Shown here piece by piece: positions 1-8,931 of a DNA stretch of 64,000 bases. Source of the stretch: CAZAYP01 sp964489425 [NCBI: uncultured Verrucomicrobiota bacterium] (GTDB taxonomy: Bacteria; Verrucomicrobiota; Kiritimatiellia; RZYC01); NCBI GenBank assembly GCA_964489425.1, contig CAZAYP010000013.1, positions 1 to 64,000 on the forward strand, given 5' to 3'. The first letter of the stretch is position 1. Each line of letters starts with the position of its first letter. The position numbers and the translations under genes were made by a program. The notes under the pieces were generated by a model. It was not told the origin of the DNA, did no database searches, and saw only the letters and a program-made list of their open reading frames with translations.

Positions 1-2
1 CG

Positions 3-2309
3 GCCCTGGCGCCGGATGCGCAGGCCGCGTCCCTGGCGCCCCGGCCGGCCTCGGCGCCGCCCGCCGTGCCGGCGCCGACCGCCAAGCCCGCGGCAACGCC
101 CGGCCCGATCGTGGCCGACGAAACCATCCGCGTGTCCGTGGCCCTGCTCGATGACCTGATGACCCTGGCCGGCGAGATGGTGCTGGGCCGCAACCAGCTG
201 CTGCGCATGGCCGAGGAGCCGGCGCGCATGGTGCCGGGCCTGGCCTCGGTGATGCAGAACATCAACCTCGTGACGTCGGACCTGCAGGAAAAGGTCATGA
301 AGACCCGCATGCAGCCGATCGGCAACATTTTCAGCAAGTTCCAGCGCCTGGTGCGCGACCTGTCCCGCATGTTCGGCAAGGAGATCAACCTGGCCACGAG
401 CGGCCAGGACGTGGAGATGGACAAGTCGATCATCGAGTCCCTGTCCGACCCGCTGACCCACCTGGTGCGCAACAGCGTGGATCACGGCATCGAGCCGCCC
501 GCCGCGCGCGAGCGCACCGGCAAGCCGCCGGCCGGCACGATCCAGCTGACGGCCCGCCATGAAGGCGGGCAGGTGCATGTCGAGGTGATCGACGACGGCC
601 GCGGGCTCGATGCCGAGCGCATCCGCGCCAAGGCCGTGGAGAAGGGGTTGCTCACGGCCGAGGCCGCGCGCCAGCTCTCCGAGCGCGACGTGTTCAGCCT
701 GATTTTCCTGCCCGGGTTTTCCACCGCGGCCCAGGTCACGGCCATCTCCGGCCGCGGTGTGGGCATGGACGTGGTCAAGACCAACATCGAGCGCCTGGGC
801 GGGACCGTGGAGGTGGACTCGGTGCTCGGCCGCGGCACGCGCCTGTGCCTGCGCCTGCCGCTGACCCTGGCGATCATCCCCTCGATGATCGTGGAAGCCA
901 ACGGCCGGCGGTTCGCCGTGCCCCAGGTGAACCTGGAAGAGCTCGTGCGCATGGACGCCAAGGTCAAGATCGAGCAGGTGCGCGGCGCCGAGGTGCTGCG
1001 CCTGCGCGGCAAGCTCCTGCCGCTGGTGCGCCTGGGCAAGCTGCTGAACCTGGAGTCCGCGCCCGCCTTTGAAAGCGGCGGCCGGCGCGACGTGCCGGCC
1101 GCGGCCGCGCCGCCGCCGTCCGCGCCGGACGGCGAGCGCCCGCCGGAGAAAAGGTGGAAGTCCCGCCGCAAGCGCAGCGCCTGCATCCTGGTGCTCAAGG
1201 TCAATACCAACCACTTCGGCCTGATCGTGGACGCGCTGATCGACAGCGAGGAGATCGTGGTCAAGCCGCTGTGCGGCTACCTCAAGGCCTGCAAATGCTA
1301 CTCCGGCTCGACGATCATGGGCGACGGGCGGATCGCGATGATCCTCGACGCCTCCGGCCTGGCCGAGCAGGCCCGGCTGCGGTTCATGGACCTGGAAGAG
1401 GAGGAGTTCCGCGCCGGCGCCGGCCGGCTGGCGCGCGCCCGGGCGGACGAGCAGGCCATCCTCCTGTTCCGCAACGCCGGCGTCGAGCTGTTCCTGCTCA
1501 ACCTGGCGCTGATCGCGCGGATCGAGAAAATCAAGACCGGCGACATCGAGCGCATCGGCAACAAGGAGTTCATCAAGTACCGCGACGCCTCGCTGCGGCT
1601 GGTGCGGCTGCACGACTACCTGCCGGTGGCGCGGCCGGCGGCCGACCCGCCGGAACTGTTCGTGATTGTGCCGCGGCTGGTCAAGTACCCGCTGGGCATC
1701 GTGGCCACCGCGGTCGAGGATATCCAGAGCACGGCGCTCAAGCTGGACCGGACCAACATGACCGGCCCCGGCATTCTCGGCACCGCCATTGTCGGCGGCC
1801 GGATCAGCATCCTGCTGGACATCTACAGCCTGTTCGAGAAGGTGGAGCCGGAGCTGTACCGCCAGGACGCGGCCGGCCAGTGGTTGCGGGGCAAGCGCGT
1901 GTTGCTGGCGGACGACAGCCCGTTTTTCCTCGAGATCGAGCGCCAGTACCTGGCGGATTTCGGCTGCCGGATCGCCGCCGCCACCAACGGCCGCGAGGCC
2001 TGGGAGCTGCTCCAGCGCGAGGAGTTCGACCTCCTGCTCACCGACATCGAGATGCCCGAGATGAACGGGTTCGAGCTGATCCAGCGCGCGCGGTCCGCGG
2101 ACAAGACCCGCCGCCTGCCGATCATCGCGCTGACCTCGCTGACCGCCAAAACCTATGCCGACCGCGGCCTGGAGCTGGGCGCGGACGCCTACGAGCACAA
2201 GCTGGACCGCGAGCGCCTGCGGCTGACCATCGAGCGCATCCTGGAGGCGCGCGCCGCCGCGGCGCCCGTCGCGGCCGCCGGGCCGCTCATCGAACTGGAC
2301 ACCTTATAG
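3..2309 (+). CDS. cheA: Hybrid chemotaxis histidine kinase CheA with two CheW-like domains and a C-terminal receiver (5' truncated by window edge)
   Basis: The frame is open to the window edge, so the N-terminal HPt/P2 part lies upstream; the first GTG at 66 sits in an Ala/Pro-rich linker and is not a likely start. The order seen is P3 dimerisation helices (about 110-400), an ATPase with N-box HLVRNSVDHGIE at 459, DDGRGL at 591 and GRGVGMD at 750, a first CheW-like domain (about 860-1370), a second CheW-like domain (about 1450-1845), and a receiver whose LLLTDIEMPEMNG puts the phospho-Asp at 2043. The first CheW-like domain is interrupted near 1085-1180 by an Ala/Pro stretch and a basic KSRRKR patch, which is unusual. 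It should autophosphorylate on the missing HPt and pass phosphate to CheY, CheB and its own receiver. The receiver may act as a phosphate sink. First gene seen of the seven-gene chemosensory operon. Confidence 0.95.
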   Translation, partial: ALAPDAQAASLAPRPASAPPAVPAPTAKPAATPGPIVADETIRVSVALLDDLMTLAGEMVLGRNQLLRMAEEPARMVPGLASVMQNINLVTSDLQEKVMKTRMQPIGNIFSKFQRLVRDLSRMFGKEINLATSGQDVEMDKSIIESLSDPLTHLVRNSVDHGIEPPAARERTGKPPAGTIQLTARHEGGQVHVEVIDDGRGLDAERIRAKAVEKGLLTAEAARQLSERDVFSLIFLPGFSTAAQVTAISGRGVGMDVVKTNIERLGGTVEVDSVLGRGTRLCLRLPLTLAIIPSMIVEANGRRFAVPQVNLEELVRMDAKVKIEQVRGAEVLRLRGKLLPLVRLGKLLNLESAPAFESGGRRDVPAAAAPPPSAPDGERPPEKRWKSRRKRSACILVLKVNTNHFGLIVDALIDSEEIVVKPLCGYLKACKCYSGSTIMGDGRIAMILDASGLAEQARLRFMDLEEEEFRAGAGRLARARADEQAILLFRNAGVELFLLNLALIARIEKIKTGDIERIGNKEFIKYRDASLRLVRLHDYLPVARPAADPPELFVIVPRLVKYPLGIVATAVEDIQSTALKLDRTNMTGPGILGTAIVGGRISILLDIYSLFEKVEPELYRQDAAGQWLRGKRVLLADDSPFFLEIERQYLADFGCRIAAATNGREAWELLQREEFDLLLTDIEMPEMNGFELIQRARSADKTRRLPIIALTSLTAKTYADRGLELGADAYEHKLDRERLRLTIERILEARAAAAPVAAAGPLIELDTL

Positions 2310-2319
2310 CGAGGACCCC

Positions 2320-2907
2320 GTGGCCGAACGCAACATCATCACCTTTTACCTCGGCGACATCCTCTTCGGGATCGACATCCTGTTGACCCGGGAGATCAAC
2401 TGCAACGTGGAGATCACGCCCGTGGCCCTGGCGCCCGAGTTCGTGCGCGGCCTGATGAACCTGCGCGGCCAGGTGGTCACCGTGGTGGACCTGGCGGTGC
2501 GCCTGGGCCTGGGCCGCCAGCCGCTCGGCGCCACCTCGGCCTGCCTGGTGCTCAAGACCCTCGCGGAAATTAAGAAAAGCGGCTTGCAGGCGGCCACCAA
2601 CGACGCCACCCTGCCGGACCTGGTCGGGATCCTCGTGGACCGGATCGGCGACGTCGTGGCCGTGGACGAGGTGGACATCGAGCCGCCGCCGGCGCACGTC
2701 GGCGGGGTCGAGCGCCGGTTCCTGGCCGGGGTGGTGAAGCTGGCCGACAGCCTGCTGGTGACCCTCCGGGTATCCGCCCTGCTGACCGACGAGGCGCCGG
2801 GCCTGCAGGGCAACCTCGCGGCGCTGGGCCCCGCGGCCGCGCTGGGGCGCGCGGCCCTGCCCCCGGCAAGCGGCAGCGGGACAAGGGAGTTGGCTTATGG
2901 CACATGA
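2320..2907 (+). CDS. cheW: Chemotaxis coupling protein CheW
   Basis: This 195-residue CheW bridges receptors and CheA in chemosensory arrays in the cytoplasm. The N-terminus [14 protein letters not shown] and the core [22 protein letters not shown] are typical of CheW. It starts at a GTG 10 bases after the cheA stop, and its last 11 bases overlap the start of the receptor gene, so the three genes are probably translationally coupled. The C-terminal 40 residues are Ala/Gly/Leu-rich beyond the usual CheW fold and may be a flexible tail. Because CheA already carries two CheW-like domains, this separate CheW may define the receptor-binding ring composition. Confidence 0.93.
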   Translation: MAERNIITFYLGDILFGIDILLTREINCNVEITPVALAPEFVRGLMNLRGQVVTVVDLAVRLGLGRQPLGATSACLVLKTLAEIKKSGLQAATNDATLPDLVGILVDRIGDVVAVDEVDIEPPPAHVGGVERRFLAGVVKLADSLLVTLRVSALLTDEAPGLQGNLAALGPAAALGRAALPPASGSGTRELAYGT

Positions 2908-4162
2908 TTCGATCCGCAGGAAAATGGTCAAGGCGACGCTGCTCGGCAGCCTCGGCACCTCGCTGCTGCTGACGGTGGTGGCCGGCGTGTACCAGGCCCG
3001 GCATGGCGGGCTGGCGCGCTCGGCCCTGCCGTGGGTCCTGGGCAGCGCGGCCCTGGGCGCGGCCGCGGTGGCCGCCGGCGCCACCCTGCTGGCCGGGAAG
3101 CGCGCGGCCACCGGCCTGGCCCAGTGCCTGGCCTACGCCCAGGCCGTGCGCCAGGGCCGCTACGACGCCCCGCTCGACGTGGCCGCGAACAGCGGGTTCG
3201 GGGAGTTCGCCCAGGCCATGCACGACATGGCCGAACACCTGCGCACCGTCTCCAGCCACGTGGCCGGCAACGCCAGCATCCTGGCCAACTTCGCCGAGGA
3301 CGTGTCCGTGGTCTCCACCAAGATGGTGTCCAGCGCCGAGGAAATGACCACGCGCTCCGACTCCGTGGCGAGCCAGGGCGAGGAGTTCGCCGGCAAGATC
3401 AACTCCGTGGCGGCCAGCGCCGACGAGATGACCTCCACGGTCAACACCGTGGCCATCGCCATCGAGGAGATGAGCTCCTCGATTTCCGAGGTGGCCAAGA
3501 ACACCGAGCAGGAGTCCCAGCTGGCCAGCCGCGCCGACAAGCAGGCGGTGCACACCCGCGAGGCCATGCGCCACCTCGGCGACGCCGCCGAGGAGATCGG
3601 CAAGGTGATCGAGGTGATCAACGACATCGCCGAGCAGACCAACCTCCTGGCGCTCAACGCGACGATCGAGGCCGCCTCGGCCGGCGAGGCCGGCAAGGGC
3701 TTCGCGGTCGTGGCCAACGAGGTCAAGGAGCTGGCCAAGCAGAGCGCCCAGGCCACCGACCAGATCGCCGAGAAGATCGAGCAGATGCAGCAGAACACCC
3801 ATGCCGCGATCAAGGCCATCGACGAGATCGCCGGGATCATCGAGGACCTCAACGCCATCTCCTCGACCATCGCCGCCGCGGTGGAGGAGCAGTCCGCCAC
3901 CACCAACGAGATCGCGCGCAGCATCGGCAACGCCTCGACCGCCGCCAACGACATCAACCGCAACGTCCAGTCCGTGGCCGGCGGCGCCGCGGCCATGAGC
4001 CAGGACATCCGCGAGGTGAACCGCAAAGCCCAGCAGATGCTCGCGGGGCTGGGCATGAGCGACCAGAGCGCGCAGGAGTTGCTGCGCCTGGTGCAAGACC
4101 TGCAGACCACCCTGCAAGCCGCCGGCGGCGCCCGCGCGCCGGCTCCACCCCCGGTGCCATGA
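2897..4162 (+). CDS. Short methyl-accepting chemotaxis protein without an extracytoplasmic sensor domain
   Basis: A 421-residue receptor. Two hydrophobic helices (about residues 13-31 and 43-66) are separated by only about 11 residues, so there is no periplasmic ligand domain. A HAMP-like segment and a long coiled-coil signalling domain follow. The hairpin tip reads [20 protein letters not shown] followed by [19 protein letters not shown], the CheA/CheW contact; it carries EAASAGE where EAARAGE is commonest. Glu/Gln-rich heptads flanking the tip are candidate methylation sites for CheR/CheB. It lies between cheW and cheB and overlaps both, so it is likely the dedicated receptor of this array. 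The signal may be membrane state or an intracellular cue, or this may be an adaptor receptor; that is inference. Confidence 0.92.
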   Translation: MAHDSIRRKMVKATLLGSLGTSLLLTVVAGVYQARHGGLARSALPWVLGSAALGAAAVAAGATLLAGKRAATGLAQCLAYAQAVRQGRYDAPLDVAANSGFGEFAQAMHDMAEHLRTVSSHVAGNASILANFAEDVSVVSTKMVSSAEEMTTRSDSVASQGEEFAGKINSVAASADEMTSTVNTVAIAIEEMSSSISEVAKNTEQESQLASRADKQAVHTREAMRHLGDAAEEIGKVIEVINDIAEQTNLLALNATIEAASAGEAGKGFAVVANEVKELAKQSAQATDQIAEKIEQMQQNTHAAIKAIDEIAGIIEDLNAISSTIAAAVEEQSATTNEIARSIGNASTAANDINRNVQSVAGGAAAMSQDIREVNRKAQQMLAGLGMSDQSAQELLRLVQDLQTTLQAAGGARAPAPPPVP

Positions 4163-5244
4163 GCAGCCCCGCCCCGCCCCGGATCAGAGTTTTGATCGTC
4201 GATGACACCGTCATCTACCGCAAGGTGCTGGCGCGGGTGGTCGGGGAGCTGCCCCACACCGAGGTGGTGGCCGCGGAAGCCAACGGCCTGGACGCGCTCG
4301 CGCGCCTGGCGCGGGAGCCGGTGGACCTGGTCCTGCTGGACATTATCATGCCGGGGATGGACGGGCTGGAGACGCTGCGCCACATCCGCGCCCGGTTTCC
4401 CGAGGTCGCGGTGGTCATGGTCAGCGACATGTCCCGCGAGGTGGCGGCCACGGTGCGCGCCCTCGAGATGGGCGCGCTGGAGTTTGTCCAGAAACCGCAG
4501 GGCATGTCGCTGGAGGAGAACAAGGCCCGGCTGGTGCGCGGCCTGCAGCCCATCCTGCAGATGGTGGCCGCGCGGCCCGACCGTCGCCCCCGCCCCCCGC
4601 CCGCGCCCGGCCCGCCGCGGGCGGCGCCTGCCGGCCCGCGCCAGGCGCCGGACCTGGTGCTGATCGGCACGTCCACGGGCGGGCCCAACGCCCTGGCGCG
4701 GATCATCCCCCAGCTGCCGGCCGCACTGCCGGCGCCGGTGCTGGTGGTCCAGCACATGCCGCCGCTGTTCACCAGCTCGCTGGCCGAGCAGCTGGCCCGC
4801 AAGTCGGCGGTCGCGGTGCGCGAGGCGCGCCACGGCGAGCCGCTGGCGCCCGGCACCGTGCTGCTGGCGCCCGGGGGCCGGCACATGACGGTTGCGGCCG
4901 CGCCCGACGCCCGCGGGCCGCGCGACTGGCAGGTCCAGATCAACGATGATCCCCCGGTCAATTCCTGCCGGCCTTCGGTGGACGTGCTGTTCCAGTCGGT
5001 CGCGGCCCAGGCGCGCGCGGCGGTGGTGTCGGTGATCATGACCGGCATGGGCGCGGATGGGCTGGACGGCGTGGCGCGGCTGAAGCGGCGCCACGGCTAC
5101 GTCCTGGCCCAGGACGCGGATTCGTGCGTCGTCTACGGCATGTCGCGGGCGGTCATCGAGAAGGGGCTGGCGGACGAGGTCCTGCCCCTGGACCGGATCG
5201 GCGCGCGGATCGTGGAGCTGCTGCAACCGGAGCCCGCCGCCTGA
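4159..5244 (+). CDS. cheB: Chemotaxis response regulator protein-glutamate methylesterase CheB
   Basis: A 361-residue two-domain CheB. The ATG at 4159 overlaps the receptor stop (ATGA) and gives the expected N-terminus [20 protein letters not shown]. The receiver phospho-Asp is D61 ([11 protein letters not shown]). A Pro/Arg-rich linker near residues 135-160 leads to the methylesterase domain, whose catalytic triad is visible as S172 (GTSTGGPN), H199 (VQHMPP) and D300 (GMGADG). It demethylates and deamidates receptor glutamates/glutamines when phosphorylated by CheA, opposing CheR encoded just downstream. The gene is intact and of normal length. Confidence 0.96.
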   Translation: MSSPAPPRIRVLIVDDTVIYRKVLARVVGELPHTEVVAAEANGLDALARLAREPVDLVLLDIIMPGMDGLETLRHIRARFPEVAVVMVSDMSREVAATVRALEMGALEFVQKPQGMSLEENKARLVRGLQPILQMVAARPDRRPRPPPAPGPPRAAPAGPRQAPDLVLIGTSTGGPNALARIIPQLPAALPAPVLVVQHMPPLFTSSLAEQLARKSAVAVREARHGEPLAPGTVLLAPGGRHMTVAAAPDARGPRDWQVQINDDPPVNSCRPSVDVLFQSVAAQARAAVVSVIMTGMGADGLDGVARLKRRHGYVLAQDADSCVVYGMSRAVIEKGLADEVLPLDRIGARIVELLQPEPAA

Positions 5245-5255
5245 CCTTGCCGCCC

Positions 5256-6110
5256 ATGGACACGTCCCGCCAGGAGCTGGAGTCGCTGCGCCAGTACATC
5301 GAGGAGCAATGCGGCATCCTGCTGGGCGAGGAGAAGAACTACCTGCTGGAAAGCCGCCTGGCCGCCCTGCTGTTCCGCGAAAAGTGCGCGGATTTCGGGG
5401 CGTTCCTGGCGCGCGTGCGCGCCGATACCAACGGCCGCCTGCGCGACGAGATCATCGACGCCATCACCACCAACGAAACCCTGTGGTTCCGGGACCCGTC
5501 CGTGTGGCGGCTGCTGCGCGAAGACCTGCTGCCGCGGTTCATCGGCGACTTGCAGGGGCATCCGCTGGCGCGGGTGCGCATCTGGTCGGCCGCCTGCTCG
5601 ACCGGCCAGGAGCCGTACTCGCTGGCCATGCTGATCGACGAGCTGCTCGCCGCCGCGCCGGGCGGCGTGACGCCCGCGCAGTTCGAGATCGTGGGCACGG
5701 ACATCTCCTCCAGCGCCCTGCTGGTGGCCCAGGCCGGCCGCTACAACCGGATCGCCATCGCGCGCGGCCTGGGCGACGCGCAGCGCGCCCGCTACTTCAC
5801 CGAGCAGAAAAACACCTGGCAGCTGGCCGACCCCATCCGCCAGCGGGTGGGGTTCCGCCGCCTCAACCTGCAGCGGGACTTCAGCGAGCTGGGGATGTTC
5901 GACCTGGTCCTGTGCCGCAACGTGGCGATCTATTTTTCGGACGCGGTGAAGAAGGAGCTGTTCGCGCGGGTCAGCCGCGCGCTGCAGGGCCGCAAGCTGT
6001 TCATCCTCGGGGCCACGGAAACCCTCCTGGGCTACTCCAAGGCCTACGATGTCCTGGATGAAAAGAACGTGATCTATTACCGGGTGAAACCGTCCGGAGG
6101 TGCCAAATGA
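5256..6110 (+). CDS. cheR: Chemotaxis protein methyltransferase CheR
   Basis: A 284-residue SAM-dependent receptor glutamate O-methyltransferase. The all-helical N-terminal domain (YIEEQCGILLGEEKNYLLESRL) is followed by the SAM-binding core, with TTNETLWFRDP, WSAACSTGQEPYSLAM (SAM loop) and FDLVLCRNVAIYFS visible. The chosen ATG at 5256 is 11 bases after the cheB stop; the frame is open further upstream, but the earlier part only overlaps cheB. It ends in an ATGA overlap with cheY. It has no TPR extension, so it is a plain CheR acting on the receptor in this operon. Confidence 0.95.
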   Translation: MDTSRQELESLRQYIEEQCGILLGEEKNYLLESRLAALLFREKCADFGAFLARVRADTNGRLRDEIIDAITTNETLWFRDPSVWRLLREDLLPRFIGDLQGHPLARVRIWSAACSTGQEPYSLAMLIDELLAAAPGGVTPAQFEIVGTDISSSALLVAQAGRYNRIAIARGLGDAQRARYFTEQKNTWQLADPIRQRVGFRRLNLQRDFSELGMFDLVLCRNVAIYFSDAVKKELFARVSRALQGRKLFILGATETLLGYSKAYDVLDEKNVIYYRVKPSGGAK

Positions 6111-6481
6111 AGCTGTTGACCGTTGACGATTCGGCGATGATGCGGCGGATTATTTCCGACGCCGGCGAGGCGATCGGCTTCGAGGCGGTCGGCGCGGCCA
6201 ACGGCGCCGATGCGCTGGCCGTGCTGGAAAAGCGCTACCAGGAGATCAACCTGGTGCTGCTGGACTGGAACATGCCCGGGATCAGCGGGCTGGACGTGCT
6301 GCGGCGCATCAAGGCCCATCCCCAGTGGTCGGGCATCCCGGTGATGATGGTGACCACGGAGTCGGAGCGGCGCAACATCCTCAAGGCGATCCAGGAGGGT
6401 GCGGCCAACTACCTCACCAAACCATTCGCCACCGAGGACTTGATCACCAAGATCCTGCAAACCACCGGCCAGGGAGGCTGA
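6107..6481 (+). CDS. cheY: Single-domain response regulator CheY
   Basis: A 124-residue stand-alone receiver. The acidic pair D7/D8, phospho-acceptor D53 (LLDWNMPG), the switch Thr T83 (VTTES) and K105 (TKPF) are all present. It starts in an ATGA overlap with cheR. It is the likely diffusible output of the CheA phosphorelay, and the phosphatase-like cheX follows five bases later. No flagellar or pilus gene is in the window, so the actual output (motility or another function) cannot be told from sequence alone. Confidence 0.95.
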   Translation: MKLLTVDDSAMMRRIISDAGEAIGFEAVGAANGADALAVLEKRYQEINLVLLDWNMPGISGLDVLRRIKAHPQWSGIPVMMVTTESERRNILKAIQEGAANYLTKPFATEDLITKILQTTGQGG

Positions 6482-6486
6482 GCGCC

Positions 6487-6987
6487 ATGAACGTGGAAAC
6501 TGACTTGGATCTGGAACGGCATCCGTACGTGGATGCCTTTGTGGACAGCGCCGGCGACGCGCTGCGCACCATGGCCGCGCTCGAGGTCCACTGCCGCACC
6601 GTGTGCCTCGCCGGGCCCGGCCGGCCGGCGGCCGCCGAGCTGTACGCGGAGATGGCGGTGCGGGTTGGATCCCGGCCGGGATACCTCGGGCTGGCCATGG
6701 GGCGGGACCTGGCGCTGCGCGTCATTGCGGGCATCCTGGGCCGCCAGCCAGCGGAGCTGACCACGGAGGAAGGGCAGGGCGGGGTGGAGGAGATCCTCAA
6801 CGTGATCGCGGGCAACGCCAAGGCGCGCCTGGTGGACACCCCGTTCCACTTCGAGCTGCAGGCGCCGCGCCTGGCGCCGTTCGACGCCGCGCGCCACGCG
6901 CGCAGCCAGGCCGTGGTGGTGGTGTTCGAGCTCGAGTATCAAACCTTTGACCTGGTGATCCGCCTGGAGCCCGGCGCCGCGGCTTGA
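6487..6987 (+). CDS. cheX: CheX-family CheY-P phosphatase
   Basis: A 166-residue CheC/CheX/FliY-type protein. The catalytic signature of CheX (E-x-x-N followed by GNAK) is seen as E102-I-L-N105 and then VIAGNAKARL. Known family members hydrolyse CheY-phosphate and end the signal. It is the last gene of the chemosensory operon, five bases after cheY, with a stem-loop and an intrinsic terminator downstream. CheX rather than CheC is favoured because only one phosphatase motif is present. Confidence 0.85.
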   Translation: MNVETDLDLERHPYVDAFVDSAGDALRTMAALEVHCRTVCLAGPGRPAAAELYAEMAVRVGSRPGYLGLAMGRDLALRVIAGILGRQPAELTTEEGQGGVEEILNVIAGNAKARLVDTPFHFELQAPRLAPFDAARHARSQAVVVVFELEYQTFDLVIRLEPGAAA

Positions 6988-7010
6988 TGGCGGCGCCTGC
7001 CCAGCGCGAC

Positions 7011-7037
7011 CCGGGGCACGGGGTTCCCATGCCCCGG
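7011..7037 (+). other. GC-rich stem-loop after cheX
   Basis: CCGGGGCA and TGCCCCGG form a perfect 8-bp stem around an 11-base loop that can itself pair GGG with CCC. It lies 24 bases after the cheX stop and 18 bases before a canonical terminator. It may protect the mRNA 3' end or reinforce termination. Confidence 0.5.
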
Positions 7038-7054
7038 ACTGCCCGGCGGGCCCC

Positions 7055-7073
7055 TGAACCGAGGTTCATTTTT
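7055..7073 (+). terminator. Intrinsic terminator of the chemosensory operon
   Basis: TGAACC-GA-GGTTCA (6-bp perfect stem, or 5 bp with a CGAG tetraloop) is followed directly by TTTTT at 7069-7073. Position and form fit a rho-independent terminator for cheA-cheX. Confidence 0.7.
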
Positions 7074-7099
7074 CCAACTCATTTTTTCGCGTTGCCGGC

Positions 7100-7128
7100 T
7101 TGAGTTGGCGGCGGGGTTGTGCTAGGCA
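7100..7128 (+). promoter_or_regulatory. Candidate sigma-70 promoter with extended -10 for the PAS kinase
   Basis: TTGAGT at 7100-7105, a 17-base spacer, then TAGGCA at 7123-7128 preceded by TG (extended -10). The predicted start near 7136 precedes the ATG at 7155, which has AAGG just upstream. This argues against the earlier in-frame GTG at 7119 and ATG at 7128, which lie inside the promoter. Confidence 0.4.
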
Positions 7129-7154
7129 TGGGCTGCAAACCAAACAAGGCATCC

Positions 7155-8258
7155 ATGGACCAAGAAATTGACGTGTTGCGCCAGAAGCTCCGGGAAACCG
7201 AGCAGCGCCTCGAGGAAGAGCGCGCCCGCCGCCAGGCCGCGGAGGCGGATGTCGACCGCAAGCTGAAGTCCGCGCTGGATTTCCTGCCAGTGCTCATCTT
7301 CGGCATGGACGAAAACGGCGGCGTGATGTTCCTCAACCAGGCGTTCCAGCGCGTGGTCGGCTACACCGCCACGGAAATCTGCAGCCGCCCGGAGCTGGTG
7401 GACTACCTGTTCCCGCAGATCGCGGACGTGGGCGAGAAAAACCGTCCCCGGGACTGGACCGTGCGCGCCCAGAACGGCGAGCGGAAGGTCATCTCGTGGT
7501 CGGAAACCGCGCCGTGCCCGCTGCCCAGCTGGTCGCATTGGAAAGTGGGCCTGGACATCACCGAGCTCAACAAGCTCGAGCGGCTGCGCGATGACGTGGC
7601 CCAGATTGTGCGCCACGACATGATGTCGCCGCTCTGCGCCGTGCTGGGCCTCTCGTCGCTGATGCGCGAGGACAAGACGCTGAGCCAGGAGCAGCGCGAG
7701 ATCATGGGGCAGATCGAATACAGCGGCAAGCGCCTGCGCAACATGCTCGAGAACTCGCTCGACATGTACAAGATCGAAAAGGGCACCTACCAGTACATCC
7801 CCGAGCCGGTCGATCTCGCGGCCGTCATGGCCACCGTGGAGTGCGATCTTTCCGACCTGGCCGCCGGCTACCGCGTCCGGCGCCGCTACTGGCTCAACGG
7901 CCAGGACCTCGCCAATGCCGCCCACTGCTATATTCCCGGCGTGCGCGCCCTCCTGGAAAACATGATGGACAACCTGGTCAAGAATGCCATCGAAGCCTCG
8001 CCCGCCGAGGGCGTGGTGACGGTGACCGTGACCACCGATGAGCAACATGTCCGCATCGATGTGCACAACGCGGGGGTGATCCCCGTGGCCGTGCGCGAAA
8101 ACTTTTTCCAGCCTTACGTCACCCACGGCAAAAAGCGCGGCACGGGTCTGGGCGCCTACAGCGCCCGCCTGATCGCCCGGGCCCACAAGGGCGATATCAG
8201 CTTCACGTCCGAGTCCGAACAGGGCACCCACATGGTGGTGACCCTGCCGCTGCCGTGA
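7155..8258 (+). CDS. Soluble PAS-domain sensor histidine kinase
   Basis: A 367-residue cytoplasmic kinase with no membrane segment. An N-terminal coiled coil (rich in Glu/Arg) leads to a PAS domain (about residues 38-150), a HisKA dimerisation helix with phospho-acceptor H154 in RHDMMSPLCAVLGLSSLM, and an HATPase_c domain with N-box DNLVKNAIEAS and G-box KKRGTGLGAYSARLIARA. The G1 box reads VHNAG instead of the usual DxGxG, which is common in sensors of this class. It has its own putative promoter after the chemosensory terminator, and no response regulator is adjacent, so its partner is unknown; CheY or the receiver of CheA are possible but unproven. Confidence 0.85.
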   Translation: MDQEIDVLRQKLRETEQRLEEERARRQAAEADVDRKLKSALDFLPVLIFGMDENGGVMFLNQAFQRVVGYTATEICSRPELVDYLFPQIADVGEKNRPRDWTVRAQNGERKVISWSETAPCPLPSWSHWKVGLDITELNKLERLRDDVAQIVRHDMMSPLCAVLGLSSLMREDKTLSQEQREIMGQIEYSGKRLRNMLENSLDMYKIEKGTYQYIPEPVDLAAVMATVECDLSDLAAGYRVRRRYWLNGQDLANAAHCYIPGVRALLENMMDNLVKNAIEASPAEGVVTVTVTTDEQHVRIDVHNAGVIPVAVRENFFQPYVTHGKKRGTGLGAYSARLIARAHKGDISFTSESEQGTHMVVTLPLP

Positions 8259-8296
8259 ACTGTGGATGAGAGAGCGGGGGGGGCGGGCCGCGCGGC

Positions 8297-8325
8297 TTGA
8301 CAGGGCGGCGGTGTTTCCCTATGAA
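8297..8325 (+). promoter_or_regulatory. Sigma-70-type promoter of the partner-switching cluster
   Basis: Perfect TTGACA at 8297-8302, a 17-base spacer, then TATGAA at 8320-8325. It is the clearest housekeeping promoter in the left half of the window and lies 28 bases before the ATG of the first STAS gene. Confidence 0.65.
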
Positions 8326-8352
8326 TATTAAGACAACTGCGAGTCATTGCCG

Positions 8353-8931
8353 ATGACAAACGATGGACAAGACAAGCGGGTGGCCGGCCAGGTGATGGTA
8401 GCCTTGGAAGGCCAGACGGGCTTTGTGCGCGTGGTGGGGCGCGGCACGTTCAATATCAGCCCGGCCTTCAAGGATTTTGGCCTGCTGGCGCTCCACGCGG
8501 GGGCCCGCCGGCTGGTCATCGACATGTACAAGACCATCGGCCTGGACAGCACCTTCATGGGCGTGCTGGCCGGCCTGGCCACCCGGTTCATGGACGTCTC
8601 CGGCCAGGTCATGGTCATCAACCTGTCGGCCCATACCCAGCGGCTGCTGACGACGCTGGGGGTGGATACGCTGCTGGAATGCCACCTGGCCTCGGCCACC
8701 CCGCCGGAGTGGAACGAGAAGTTTGGCGCGGCCACCGGGTTTACCCCGCTGGCGAGCGGCGATGCCCGCGACCGCGCCACGGCCGATACGATTCTCCAGG
8801 CGCACGAAACCCTCGTGGAAATCCTGCCGGAAAACCGCCTCAAGTTCCAGGATGTCCTCCAGTTCCTCAAGGACGACCTGCGCCAGCGGTCCGGGGCGCC
8901 GGAGCCGGGCCGCGGGCCGCCGGGCCCATGA
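8353..8931 (+). CDS. STAS-domain protein with C-terminal extension (anti-anti-sigma-like)
   Basis: A 192-residue protein. Residues about 10-110 form a STAS domain (core RLVIDMYKTIGLDSTFMGVL and MVINLSAHTQRLLTTLGVD), with Ser/Thr after the conserved Asp where family members are phosphorylated. About 80 further residues, partly helical and Asp/Ala-rich, have no recognised domain. The ATG at 8353 is chosen over an in-frame TTG two codons earlier. Its stop overlaps the start of the PP2C phosphatase (ATGA), which could dephosphorylate it. Likely the first switch partner of this module. Confidence 0.8.
   Translation: MTNDGQDKRVAGQVMVALEGQTGFVRVVGRGTFNISPAFKDFGLLALHAGARRLVIDMYKTIGLDSTFMGVLAGLATRFMDVSGQVMVINLSAHTQRLLTTLGVDTLLECHLASATPPEWNEKFGAATGFTPLASGDARDRATADTILQAHETLVEILPENRLKFQDVLQFLKDDLRQRSGAPEPGRGPPGP

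Noticed and set aside
3160-5226. 688-residue leftward frame across mcp and cheB
   Set aside because: Shadow of two well-supported genes.
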